A DNA stretch of 64,000 nt from Kibdelosporangium banguiense (lineage in GTDB: Bacteria; Actinomycetota; Actinomycetes; Mycobacteriales; Pseudonocardiaceae), in the NCBI RefSeq assembly GCF_017876405.1, contig NZ_JAGINW010000001.1, positions 5,159,203 through 5,223,202 of the forward strand. Reading direction: 5' to 3'. Shown piece after piece: positions 34,930 to 43,796 of the stretch (positions are counted from its first letter, which is position 1; each line of letters begins with the position of its first letter). The notes beneath the pieces are model-generated. The model was given only the letters and a program-made list of their open reading frames with translations. It was not told where the DNA came from and searched no databases. A program made the position numbers and the translations under genes.

Positions 34930-35240
34930 GGCCTTCACCACACGGCCATCGAGCTGATCGGCCGACGGTGGACCGGCGTGATCTGGAGCAGCTGTTCTCA
35001 GGCGCGTTGCGGTTCAACGAGTTGCGTGAACGCATCCCTCGCATCACCGACGCGATGCTTTCCCAGCGGCTCAAGGAGCTTGAGCAGGCCGGAGTCGTGG
35101 AGCGGGTGGTGACGGTAGCCCGGCCTGTCGAGGTTCGTTACACACTCACCGGCATCGGTACGCGACTGGGGCCGGTGCTGGACGCGGTCAAGGCGTGGAG
35201 CGTCGATTGGGCAGCTCACCAGGCGCGCGAACTCAGTTGA
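34930..35240 (+). pseudogene. HxlR-family regulator fragment with a frameshift
   Basis: Two pieces in different frames together match the HxlR winged-helix core. The first, HTAIELIGRRWTGVI (34937-34981), is followed by a one-base slip near 34984. The second, LEQLFSGALRFNELRERI and then DAMLSQRLKELEQAGVVER, runs to 35240. The N-terminus of the regulator is lost in the junction with the SGNH fragment. The stop is TGA 35238. The gene is not functional as it stands. Confidence 0.7.
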
Positions 35241-35399
35241 GGTCCGTCGGCACTCACGACGATCCGGCGGTGATCGCCGAAACCGAGCCACTTCGCGGAA
35301 ATCCTCAGCCGGAGTTCCTCGATGGATTGGTCGAAGTCGCAGCCGAATTCCCGCCGCCGTGATGCCACCGGATCAGGAACACGGGATGAAGCCTGCCGA

Positions 35400-35560
35400 G
35401 AGCGCGCCTTCGCGTGGCCTGGATGGAACCAGGTGTCGTCGGGCAGGCAGTCGAAGATCCGCGAAGACACGTCGTTGATCAACGACTCGAAATCCGAAGG
35501 CGAGGTCGTGCAGCCGACGCCGCCGGGGAGGAGAGTATCTCCTCAGCGATGAAGACGGTG
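35400..35560 (-). pseudogene. MBL-fold hydrolase 3' fragment 1
   Basis: On the minus strand, the segment reads LINDVSSRIFDCLPDDTWFHPGH, the same stretch as the C-terminal part of the intact MBL gene at the right edge (LINDVSSRLFDVLPDETWF). The last 30 residues are missing at the lower-coordinate end. It lies directly downstream of the PIN toxin gene at 35565. It has no start and no usable frame. Confidence 0.75.
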
Positions 35561-35564
35561 TGGG

Positions 35565-36029
35565 TCATGACGATTCGCGAGGCACTCGTGGGCGGCTGAC
35601 CGGCACGACTGTCAGCAGGTCGTGAAGTCCCTTGAAGTCTTCTGGATTGGTGGTGAACAGCGGGAGATCTTCAGCGATCGCGGTCGCGGCGATCATGAGG
35701 TCGACCATCCTGCGTCGCGGTTTGCGTCCACTGGCGATCACTGCTGCGGACACTCGTCCGTAGATCCTGGCCGCTTCAGCGTCGAAGGGGACCGGGTCGA
35801 ACTCGCTTTCGGCGCGCTGTAGTACGTCGAGCCGGCGGGCGCGTTCTACGTGCTCGCCGTAGGTGTCTTGCTCGTCGTTCCGGCGTACTTCGTGTGGTCC
35901 TGCCGAGAGTTCGGCAAGCGTGATCGCGCTGATGGCCATCTCGTCCGGAAGTTCTGCGGGGTCGATCCAGCGGCGCAGGATCAAGATGTTGGTGTCGAGC
36001 AGGCCCTGCTCGTGCGAGCTACCGCTCAT
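35565..36029 (-). CDS. PIN-domain toxin (VapC-like), module 1
   Basis: The 154-residue protein has the PIN acidic set: LLDTNILI (Asp), AISAITLAELSAG (Glu), RRMVDLMIAATAIAEDLPLFTTN (Asp, Asp). Such toxins are Mg-dependent ribonucleases that cleave RNA, usually tRNA. The ATG at 36029 overlaps the antitoxin stop by 11 bp, so the pair is coupled. The C-terminal stretch is followed by an MBL-gene fragment. A second, broken copy of this toxin lies at 38397. Confidence 0.88.
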   Translation of the reverse strand: MSGSSHEQGLLDTNILILRRWIDPAELPDEMAISAITLAELSAGPHEVRRNDEQDTYGEHVERARRLDVLQRAESEFDPVPFDAEAARIYGRVSAAVIASGRKPRRRMVDLMIAATAIAEDLPLFTTNPEDFKGLHDLLTVVPVSRPRVPRESS

Positions 36030-36288
36030 AGGGGTCTCGGGGCTCCTGGTCCAGTGCGGCTTCCTGGTCGGCACGGAAGGCGTCGATGTCGACGTGTGCG
36101 GCATTGCGGGACATCGCAGCGAACTCGGCTCGTGAGACGAAGCGTCGGCGTCGCCGCAGTGGGATCAGTTCGCCGATCTCGTGGCCGTCGCGGGTAACAG
36201 TGAACGACCGTCCACTCTCGACAGCGTCCATGATCTCCTTGGATCTGTTTCGAAGGTCTCGCTGTGTGATCTCCGGCTGTGCCGTCAT
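36019..36288 (-). CDS. Phd/YefM-type antitoxin, module 1
   Basis: The 89-residue protein opens MTAQPEITQRDLRNRSKEIM and has the Phd/YefM DNA-binding fold (SGRSFTVTRDGHEIGELIP). It ends in a charged, flexible tail (DQEPRDPYER) that would bind the toxin. ATG 36288 is chosen from the gene start. The region just upstream (36310-36341) contains inverted GTAGCAC/GTGCTAT-like pieces, a likely autoregulatory site. Its stop overlaps the toxin start. Confidence 0.85.
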   Translation of the reverse strand: MTAQPEITQRDLRNRSKEIMDAVESGRSFTVTRDGHEIGELIPLRRRRRFVSRAEFAAMSRNAAHVDIDAFRADQEAALDQEPRDPYER

Positions 36289-36379
36289 GGCAACGATTCT
36301 AGCCCAGTGTGGCACGCTGTGCTATAGAGTGCTACACCCGGGTGTAGATTGACCCTCCCGTTGCTCGACCTCACTGTCG

Positions 36380-36829
36380 CTATCGACCTCGAAGTTCGTC
36401 TTCGGCCACTTGGCGTCGAGCGTGAGCGTCTGGTGGTCGTGTGACCGTTATACCGACGCCGGTGAGGATGTCGAGGTTCAGTGCCCACATCGTTCGTGAT
36501 CTTTGTTGCCATTCTGCGAATGCGGCGTCCACGTGCTCGCGCGCTTGCTGAGTGGACCACCCTGTCACTGCCTTTAGGTGGGCGAATGCGACTTCGGCGA
36601 GCCCTTTGATGTTCGCGAGACCGAAATGCGTGACGCGATGGCAGTCAGTGCACAGGCAGATCAGTCGGCGAAGAGTCTGTACGCGCCGGGCAGGGTCGTA
36701 GGCCCAGCGTTCGTGGACCTCGATCCATCGCCGCTCGTCACGATCTTCTGTCCGTCCACATATCTCGCATGTATGTCCCGCCCGGCGGGTGACCATTCGG
36801 CGGAGTCGTTCCCAATCGCGTTGGGCCAC
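36380..36829 (-). CDS. HNH-type nuclease-like protein
   Basis: The 149-residue protein has the HNH zinc-binding core: CEICGRTED (first Cys pair), EVHERWAYD (His), LICLCTDCHRVTHFG (second Cys pair and His). The order fits small HNH endonucleases. GTG 36829 is the only start in frame with this domain. It lies on the same strand as the PIN/antitoxin pair and the Uma2 gene, with gaps of about 100 bp. Confidence 0.75.
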   Translation of the reverse strand: MAQRDWERLRRMVTRRAGHTCEICGRTEDRDERRWIEVHERWAYDPARRVQTLRRLICLCTDCHRVTHFGLANIKGLAEVAFAHLKAVTGWSTQQAREHVDAAFAEWQQRSRTMWALNLDILTGVGITVTRPPDAHARRQVAEDELRGR

Positions 36830-36930
36830 GCATGACCGAACATTGGTGAACCAGTAGCCCTGCCGAGTCGATATGGGTATGTATGTGGCGGCGTCCTCAC
36901 GGCGTCGTGCTCACCACAGCGGTCATTGAC

Positions 36931-37587
36931 TTAGTCGTCCCAATGGTCCCAGTGTTCGGTTGAAATCTCGAAGCCGAACGGTTGCGGCAGGCTGATCGAC
37001 TCACCAAAGTCCCAGGTCCGAAGCTCGACGTAAGTCCCGGCTCGCGTGTCCGGATTCCCATACAACGCGGTGACGCACGCCTTCGGATCACGGTCGACAA
37101 GCAGGTAGTAAGGAATACCCGCGTGCGCGTATCCGCTCCATTTGGTTCCGACCTTGCGCTTTCGGTCCGGTTGCCGGTCACTGGCAGCGTTCGACCGCGA
37201 AGTGACTTCGACGACGAGTTCGACTTGATATGGCAGCAAATGCTTGGCTTTTGTCTCGCGCGCCTCCGCCAAGACCTCAGCATCCATGACGATCAAGTCC
37301 GGGATGTAGCCGTCACCTATCTCGAACATGTTGAGATCGGTCGTCTGTACCGAACGCCAAACGAAGTCGGGATCGGTCAACTCCGCAGCGAACAGTCCAC
37401 GCTCGATATCCCTGACCATGCCGTTGTGATCGACGGAAGGGCCAGGCGACACGACGATCTCTCCTCCGACGACCTCGACACGCGTGCCGTCCTTCGGCAG
37501 GTGCAAGTAACCAGCCAACTCGTCACGCACCCACATGGCGTAAGGCGAATCTGGCAGCGTGAAATGCGCCACTGCTGCGACACTCAT
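36931..37587 (-). CDS. Uma2-family (DUF820) PD-(D/E)XK nuclease-like protein
   Basis: The 218-residue protein has the Uma2 pattern: HFTLPDSPYAMWVRDELAG, GEIVVSPGPSVDHNGM, PDLIVMD (Asp of PD), VELVVEVTS (E-x-K), YYLLVDRDP. Uma2 proteins are restriction-endonuclease-like and often numerous in genomes. ATG 37587 has a GGAG 9 bases upstream. It lies downstream of a 200-bp region without a gene and next to the HNH gene; no operon is proven. Confidence 0.85.
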   Translation of the reverse strand: MSVAAVAHFTLPDSPYAMWVRDELAGYLHLPKDGTRVEVVGGEIVVSPGPSVDHNGMVRDIERGLFAAELTDPDFVWRSVQTTDLNMFEIGDGYIPDLIVMDAEVLAEARETKAKHLLPYQVELVVEVTSRSNAASDRQPDRKRKVGTKWSGYAHAGIPYYLLVDRDPKACVTALYGNPDTRAGTYVELRTWDFGESISLPQPFGFEISTEHWDHWDD

Positions 37588-37813
37588 GAGCAGCGCTCCT
37601 CTCGCGTGACGCACCGGCCGGACGGTGTCGACTGTACCGTCCGACCCCCTGCATCCGAGACTTCTACGTAACGCCAGGTCACGAAAGCTCTATTCGGTGA
37701 CACGAGCGAGGTAGTCGGGTCCGATCTCGTCCGCCGCGACCTGCGAGTGGGGTTTCACGAAGCGAGGTCCGGCAGCCGCAGTTGGAGATGCTCAGCTCGC
37801 CCCTGGTGCGGAT

Positions 37814-38159
37814 ATGGAAGCAACCGACGACACACTGTGCGAAGGGATCACGCGCACGCTGCGGGAGTACAGGGACAACGTACTGGAGTGCTTGATGCCG
37901 GCGCTGCGTCTGGCGGACACACTGCGGACGGCGGGCCCCGCCACGATCGCACGGGACTGCGCGCAGCGGCTCAGCGCGATCGTCGCCCGGCCACCGCGCG
38001 ACAAAGACAACTGGTCGATCGAATGGACCGGATGCGGGTGTGGACTCTGTGACACGTTCCGGACGTTTCTCGACTCCCGGTCGCGGCAGACCTTCGAGTG
38101 GCCACTGGCGACAGACGGCCGCCTGGTTGTCAGACGACCTCGTTCAGGAACGTCTCAAT
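37814..38159 (+). pseudogene. C-terminal fragment of a large protein, fused to an antisense MBL remnant
   Basis: The frame starts near ATG 37814 (MEATDDTLCEG) and carries a Cys-rich block WTGCGCGLCDTFRTFLD and EWPLATDGR that I recall from the C-terminal part of large hypothetical proteins. It runs straight into the MBL fragment at 38160, read here antisense, and ends at 38290 with junk sequence. The gene has lost its real end, and probably its beginning. Confidence 0.5.
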
Positions 38160-38372
38160 TCACCAGCCGCGTTCGCGCCATTCGTCGATGCGCGGCTTCT
38201 GCTCGCCCAACGTCGAGTCATCTCTGTGGCCTGGGTAGAACCACGTGTCGTCGGGCAAGACGTCGGACAGGCGCGAGGAAACGTCGTTGATCAACGACGT
38301 GAAGTTTTCCGGAGAGCCCGTTTTTCCTACGCCTCCCGGAAACAGAATATCGCATCAGCGGTGAACAGATGG
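38160..38372 (-). pseudogene. MBL-fold hydrolase 3' fragment 2
   Basis: On the minus strand, the segment holds about 200 bases matching the last third of the intact MBL gene, with GDDSTLGEQK-like and RERGW and a kept TGA stop at 38160. The upstream edge reads FTADAI, then a frame change before FPGGVG. It directly follows the PIN fragment at 38397. The match includes the same stop region and last 14 codons as the intact copy at 63422. Confidence 0.85.
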
Positions 38373-38396
38373 CTCGATACGAGTCATGGCGACTCG

Positions 38397-38712
38397 TGAG
38401 GCACTTGCGGGCGGGTGACCGGCACGACCGTCAGCAGGTCGTGAAGGCCCTTGAAATCCCTGGGTTGGTGGTGAACAGCGGGAGGTCTTCGGCGATCGCG
38501 GTGGCGGCGATCATGAGGGCGATCATCCTGCGTCGTGGTTTGCGTCCGCTGGTGATCACCGCTGCGGATACTCGTCCGTAGATTCTGGCTGCTTCGGCGT
38601 CGAAGGGGACTGGATCGAACTCGTTTTCGGCGCGCTGCATTACGTCGAGCCGGCGGGCGCGTTCTACGTGCTCGTCATAGGCATCTTGCTCGTCGTTTCG
38701 GCGTATGGTTCT
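38397..38712 (-). pseudogene. PIN-domain toxin fragment (module 2)
   Basis: Minus-strand translation matches the PIN toxin of module 1 from RRNDEQDAYDEHVERARR on, including RRMIALMIAATAIAEDLP. The first 50 residues are missing and a one-base deletion near 38460 changes the frame at TTNP. DNA is nearly identical to module 1 over more than 300 bases. The toxin is dead. Confidence 0.85.
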
Positions 38713-38939
38713 GTCCGCGAGTTTCGACCGCGTTTCTTTGTGGGAACCGACCGTACCCCGCTCGGCTGGGACGCTCGTGTTCGCGAACGATGACCGCCCC
38801 TGGGTCCGCGGGGCACAGACCGGCCTTCCTCGACCATGGCGACTTCGGCCGGTGCGACGTTGCAGGAGCTCGACGAGGACCACACACCGTCACAGGCCGG
38901 CGCACAGAGCCGGCGAGCACGAGATATACGGAGGCACCA

Positions 38940-39857
38940 ATGAAAGCAATCCTCGCGACGGACCAGGCCGCGGAAGCAGCCGGGATCACACTCGCGGAGC
39001 GGCCTGAGCCGACGCCGGCGATCAACGACGTCGTCGTTGAAGTCCATGCGTCGGGCTTCGTCCCTGCAGAGTGGGAGTGGCCCTCGACATGGGTCGATCG
39101 CTCCGGTCACGATCGAGCCCAGGCGATCATCGGCCACGAGTTCGCCGGAGTGGTCTCCTCCCTCGGCTACGGCACGACGGGACTCTCGCTGGGACAGCGG
39201 GTGTTCGGGATCACGGACTGGCACCGCGATGGAACCCTGGCCGAGTACGCGGCCGTGGAGGCACGCAACCTTGCGCCGCTGCCGGGGAACGTCGACTTCA
39301 CGGTGGGTGCGAGCCTGCCGATCTCCGGCCTGACCGCGTGGCAGGGCCTGTTGCAGCACGGTCGTCTTCAAGCGGGGCAGAGCGTCCTCGCACACGGTGC
39401 CGCCGGCGCGGTCGGGTCCGTGGTGACGCAGCTCGCCCGGGAGTTCGGCGCCTACGTCATCGGTACCGGGCGGGTGGCGGACCGCCAGGCGGCGCTCGAC
39501 TTCGGCGCGAACGAGTTCCTCGACCTCGACCACGAGGATCTCGACGACATCGGCGGGGTCGACCTGGTCTTCGATGTCATCGGCGGTGACATCCAAAGGC
39601 GCTCGGCGAGCATTATCCGGCCTGGCGGGACGCTGGTGTCGGTGGTCGGGCCTGCGCAAGCTCGCCCTGTCGACGGCCTCGCGATCGACTTCGTCGTCGA
39701 GTCCGTTCCGAGTCAGCTGGTGGAGATCGTCGACTGGGTGCGGGACGGGCGCCTTCGCACGCACATCGGAACCGTCGCGACCCTCGACAACGCCATCCCT
39801 GCGCTCAACCCGACCGAGCGGCGCAAGGGCAAGACCGTCATTCGCGTGCGCCCCTGA
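38940..39857 (+). CDS. NADP-dependent quinone/zinc-binding-type oxidoreductase inserted in TA module 2
   Basis: The 305-residue protein is a medium-chain dehydrogenase: MKAILATDQAAEAAG, EHPTP-like PTPAINDVVVEVHASG, GHEFAG, and the cofactor motif HGAAGAVGSVVTQLA near residue 148. It lacks the zinc-structural Cys set, so it is the quinone-oxidoreductase kind. GGAGG precedes ATG 38940. It sits between the PIN fragment (ends 38712) and the antitoxin fragment (starts 39951), so it appears to have split a toxin-antitoxin pair. Confidence 0.85.
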   Translation: MKAILATDQAAEAAGITLAERPEPTPAINDVVVEVHASGFVPAEWEWPSTWVDRSGHDRAQAIIGHEFAGVVSSLGYGTTGLSLGQRVFGITDWHRDGTLAEYAAVEARNLAPLPGNVDFTVGASLPISGLTAWQGLLQHGRLQAGQSVLAHGAAGAVGSVVTQLAREFGAYVIGTGRVADRQAALDFGANEFLDLDHEDLDDIGGVDLVFDVIGGDIQRRSASIIRPGGTLVSVVGPAQARPVDGLAIDFVVESVPSQLVEIVDWVRDGRLRTHIGTVATLDNAIPALNPTERRKGKTVIRVRP

Positions 39858-39950
39858 GCGCCCTGGAACAGGCCAATAGCGCCGTCATGCCACCGACCGG
39901 ACTACTCGTCACCGACCGGGCGCCCTGGCGGGACTCTCCAGGTGGTTCAT

Positions 39951-40045
39951 GGGAGGACGGCTTCTTCATCGGCTCGGAAGGCGTCGATGTCAATGTGCGC
40001 AGCGTGCGGGACATGGCGACGAACTCGTGGCGCACCGCAAGCAGC
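39951..40045 (-). pseudogene. Phd/YefM antitoxin fragment (module 2)
   Basis: Minus-strand reading VRHEFVAMSRTLRT matches the antitoxin of module 1 (SRAEFAAMSRNAAH); DNA is similar to 36060-36130 over about 75 bases. It is out of frame and lacks both ends. It marks the other end of the split module 2. Confidence 0.65.
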
Positions 40046-40109
40046 GAGAGAGCCGAACCAAATGGCAATTGACGCCTGACCAGACCAGCCCGCATCGATC
40101 AGACCATGA

Positions 40110-42428
40110 TCACGATGGCTTCTGCTGCCTGGCGGCCCAGGCGGCGATCTGAGTTCGGGAGCTCAGGCCGAGCTTGGCAAGAACGTGCTCCACATGCCCC
40201 TCCGCGGTCCGCTGCGCGATCAGCAGACGAGCGGCGATCTCCTTGTTGCTCAACCCCTGGGTGATCAACTCGACAACCTGCTGCTCGCGCCGGGTGAGAA
40301 CCGCCTCAGCCTCGGTCGGAGCCGGCTCCTGCTCGGGTGTCTCGCGCAGCGCGTAAGCGATCGTCTCGGCAACGCTCAGGCCGGTGCCGTGCTGGAAGGC
40401 CACCTGGTACTCCCGCGCACCGAGCGCACGACGGGTCTTGCGCTCACACTCCTCATGGTGGGCCACCAGGTCAGGCCAGATGCCCGGGGGTGTGCCCAGA
40501 GTGCGGTAGAGCTTCTGGACGGCTCCCAGCAGGGTGGCGGCCCGACGGGCATGCCGCTCGCGGAGGGCGACCCATGCCGCGGATGCCATGCAGAACGCGA
40601 TGTTGAGCGGGGCACCCACCAGGCGGGCCAGGCGCAGGCCCTCCTCCACCAGCCCGGCCGGCCGCTGGCACTCACCCTGACAAAGCAGCACCACTCCCAG
40701 GTGATGCAGGGCAAACGACCGGTACAGGGCTTCCCCCTGCGGTTGCGTGATCGCCAACAACTCCTCGTAGGAGGCGGTCGCGCGTTCGACATCCCCTGGC
40801 AGCCCGGCAGCCAAGATCAGCGGCATGAGGGCTTCGCACAGGCGGGGGAGGTTCCCCTCGGCCCGATACGCGTCGATGACCTCTTCATAACATGCGGCCG
40901 CCTGGCCGAGATCCCTGCTGAAGGCAGCGAGGTGCCCGCGCAGATGCGTGGCGAGTGCCCGCGCCAGGGGGGTGTTCACCTGCTCAGCCAGCGTTTGCGC
41001 CTGCGTCGCCAGAGCTGGGGCCGCCTCCACATCTCCCTGGAACCCGGCAAAGAACGCACCGAGGTACACCGCCTCAAGCCGGGTGATGGTCGGCGGGCCG
41101 CTCTGTCGCGCCAGGGCTTGGTCCAGCCACTGCCGCCCCTCGCCCAACAAGCCCCGGAACCAGTACCAGCCCAGCGCCACCGCCATCCGTAGACCCACGT
41201 CGGCCTCACCCGGCTCGGTCAGGCTGAACTCCAGGGCGGCCCGGACGTTGGACAACTCCCGATCCAGCCGGGCCTGCCACTCCACCTGCCGAGCACTGAT
41301 CACGTCAGCGTCGGCCCGCTGGATCAACTGCTGGTACCAGTCCCGGTGCCGCCGCAACACCAGATCCTCACCGGTCTCGCCCAGCTTCTCCCGGCCGAAA
41401 TCCCGAATGGCGTCCAACAGCCGGTACCGCGCCGGACCCTCGTGCTCCTCCCTGGTCAGGATCGACTTGTCGATGAGAGCGTGTACCAGGTCCAGCACGT
41501 CCTCCTCGGGGAGCTCCTGATCGGTGCAGATGTCCTCGGCCGCGTCCATCTCGAAGCTGCCGGCGAACACCGACACCCGCGCCCACAACAACCGCTCCAA
41601 CGGCGCACACAGCCCATAACTCCACTCCATACATGCCCGCAACGTCCGCTGCCGCTCCGGCACCCCACTGGCACCACCGGTCAGCAACCGGTAGCGGTCA
41701 TCCAATCGCCGCAGAATCTCGTCCGCCGAAAGCGCCCGCAGTTGCGTTGCGGCCAACTCGATCGCCAACGGCACACCCTCCAACCGCTGACAGATCTGGG
41801 CCACCGTCCCCCAGTTGTCCTGGGTGACGACGAACTCCGGCACCACCGCCGCAGCCCGGTCAGCAAAGAGGGCCATAGCCGCCACCAGAGACTGTTTCCG
41901 GCGCGGCGCAATGGGTCGCTCGGGGTCGGGCACTGGCAGCGGCTGCACCGGCAACACGGTCTCCCCATCGATGCCCAACGACTCCCGGCTGGTGGCCAAC
42001 ACCCGCACGTGGGGACAGAACCGCAGCAGCACGTGCACCATCTTCGCCACCGCATCCACCACCTGCTCACAGCTGTCCAACACCAACAACACCTGCCGCG
42101 GCACCAGATAGTCAGCCAGCAGCTCCACCGGCGTACGCCCCAACGACTGATCCCGCAACCCCAACGCCACCATGACGGTGTGGCTCACCAACGCCGGCTG
42201 GTGCACCTGGCCCAACTCCACCAGCCACGCCCCATCGGCGAACGCCCGCTGCCTCGTGGCCGCCACCCGCACCCCCAGCCGGGTCTTGCCCACACCTCCC
42301 ACCCCGGTCAACGTCACCAGACGAGACTGCGACAGCAACCGTTTGACCTCGGCCATTTCAGGTCGACGGCCCACGAAGCTCGTCTGCTCCGCAGGAAGAT
42401 TCCCTACCCCGGCACCGGTAGACGACAT
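40110..42428 (-). CDS. Large LuxR-family regulator with NB-ARC/AfsR-like ATPase
   Basis: The 772-residue protein has a Walker A GVGGVGKT near residue 43, a Walker B-like LLVLDSCE, then helical repeats. The C-terminal LuxR helix-turn-helix (LTRREQQVVELITQGLSNK, then EIAARLLIAQRTAEGHVE) ends at about residue 765. The ATPase and repeats hold the HTH inactive until a signal is sensed, as in other SARP/LAL regulators. GTG/ATG 42428 gives MSSTGAGVG. It is followed on the minus strand by nothing close. The target genes are not known. Confidence 0.88.
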   Translation of the reverse strand: MSSTGAGVGNLPAEQTSFVGRRPEMAEVKRLLSQSRLVTLTGVGGVGKTRLGVRVAATRQRAFADGAWLVELGQVHQPALVSHTVMVALGLRDQSLGRTPVELLADYLVPRQVLLVLDSCEQVVDAVAKMVHVLLRFCPHVRVLATSRESLGIDGETVLPVQPLPVPDPERPIAPRRKQSLVAAMALFADRAAAVVPEFVVTQDNWGTVAQICQRLEGVPLAIELAATQLRALSADEILRRLDDRYRLLTGGASGVPERQRTLRACMEWSYGLCAPLERLLWARVSVFAGSFEMDAAEDICTDQELPEEDVLDLVHALIDKSILTREEHEGPARYRLLDAIRDFGREKLGETGEDLVLRRHRDWYQQLIQRADADVISARQVEWQARLDRELSNVRAALEFSLTEPGEADVGLRMAVALGWYWFRGLLGEGRQWLDQALARQSGPPTITRLEAVYLGAFFAGFQGDVEAAPALATQAQTLAEQVNTPLARALATHLRGHLAAFSRDLGQAAACYEEVIDAYRAEGNLPRLCEALMPLILAAGLPGDVERATASYEELLAITQPQGEALYRSFALHHLGVVLLCQGECQRPAGLVEEGLRLARLVGAPLNIAFCMASAAWVALRERHARRAATLLGAVQKLYRTLGTPPGIWPDLVAHHEECERKTRRALGAREYQVAFQHGTGLSVAETIAYALRETPEQEPAPTEAEAVLTRREQQVVELITQGLSNKEIAARLLIAQRTAEGHVEHVLAKLGLSSRTQIAAWAARQQKPS

Positions 42429-42628
42429 GACGCATCGACACTACGCCGGAGAGCAAATGTTCCCTTTACTTCCTGCCGGGACGGGCGCAACTGATCCGCC
42501 GACGCGGACACCGAGGGTCATCCGAACCGGATGGTTTGCACTCGACGTGAACGACGGGCCACGCAACCTGGGTGTCCGGGTTGGAACCCCAGTCGGCTGC
42601 GCCAGCGCAAGGTTCTGATCGCATTGTC

Positions 42629-43087
42629 TCAACGGGACTGTCCGCGTGTGACGTGCCCGGCGCTGCGGGCGACTCCGTTCAGAATGGTCAGGATGGCGAT
42701 ACCGATCACGTAGTTGATGACCGCTGTCGCGATCATGCTGGACTGCTCGACGTCGAGACTCAGCGGAAGTGCTGTCGCCACAACGGTGAGCAGCAACATG
42801 ATCCAGGTGAAGAACCGGCCGAAGCCAGGCGTGCTCGCGGCCAGCAACTGCAGCAGTGCGGTGGCCGCGAGTGCGCAGGCGCCTGCGGACAGGGCGTATG
42901 TCGCCGTGTTCGCGTTGCCCCACAGCCCTTCGCCTTTGGGGGCAAGCACCGCGACATCGAACAAACCGCGGGCGACCAGAATTCCGGCCACGGCGATCAG
43001 GCCGGCCACCACCGCGGTCGCCAATCCGCCCGCCCATAGCCGTCCAGGGTCCAGCCCGCCGGCAGACGAAGGGAGATCGGTGCTCAC
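42629..43087 (-). CDS. Four-helix membrane protein (DUF6069-like), unknown function
   Basis: The 152-residue protein has four hydrophobic segments (around residues 20-42, 57-78, 85-105, 118-140) with a short N-terminal Ser/Gly tail. GTG 43087 is used because GAAAGAAGG lies just upstream; longer frames read non-native sequence. It resembles the DUF6069 family of actinobacterial membrane proteins. No regulator pair is evident. Confidence 0.65.
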   Translation of the reverse strand: MSTDLPSSAGGLDPGRLWAGGLATAVVAGLIAVAGILVARGLFDVAVLAPKGEGLWGNANTATYALSAGACALAATALLQLLAASTPGFGRFFTWIMLLLTVVATALPLSLDVEQSSMIATAVINYVIGIAILTILNGVARSAGHVTRGQSR

Positions 43088-43796
43088 GAAAGCCTTCTTT
43101 CCACTGTGGACTTTCGCGGCAGCGCGGGCACTCGCCGCTCCAACCGTTCGAGCAACAACGGGCCGATCATCAGCACTACAAGCACCACTGGCACGACATA
43201 CACAGGCGACCTCCCGAGGCGGGATCTCGGCGGAAGACACGACCCAGCCTGTGTCCCTCGGCCCGCGACTACCTCACTCCGAACAGGTGGGATCCTGGTC
43301 AGCGGGCTGACGCGACGAGAACGACCGATGGGCGGCAGGGCACACGCGCAGGCGTAGTGCCGAGGATCCGCAGAGCCTGTTCATCTGATCTTCAAGGATC
43401 TGCCCGGGTCCCGGCTTCGGAAGGATCTGCCCTGGTCCCGGCTTCGGCCGCCTGGAATCCGCGACTACGACCCGCGTCGACGGCAGGTGACGCAACCGGA
43501 TATTCCAGTGAGCAGCCCTCATCCGCAACGGGTGACCTATCGGGCCGACGCCAAAAGATCGGCAATGGAACCGACTGGGCATACCCGGAGTAGCGCGCGT
43601 GATCATCCTCTGCGGGTGCTGACTGCCTGAAACAGGCTTCGCATAGTCATACTCAGGTGCTGGACCGGACCGGATCACACCTGGGCGTGGCGGCGTGAAG
43701 CTCGGGGCCGTGGCCGATGGCGACGGATTGCGTGCCGCCCAGACCGGTCCAGCACCGCCGGCGCACTCATGGGGACTACGGCGTCGGTGACTACGG
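43088..43796. other. Gene-free stretch with a 27-bp tandem repeat
   Basis: About 700 bases between the membrane protein start and the GH15 pseudogene. No frame has a recognisable motif or consistent third-position GC. It contains the tandem repeat listed separately and no clear hairpin. Confidence 0.55.
43394..43447. repeat. 27-bp tandem repeat, two copies
   Basis: Copies at 43394-43420 and 43421-43447 differ at a single base (CCCGGGTCC versus CCCTGGTCC). The unit begins AAGGATCTGCCC and ends CCCGGCTTCGG. It lies in the gene-free stretch. Confidence 0.8.

Noticed and set aside
43394..43447. Tandem repeat as a regulatory element
   Set aside because: Only two copies in a gene-free stretch; no link to a promoter.
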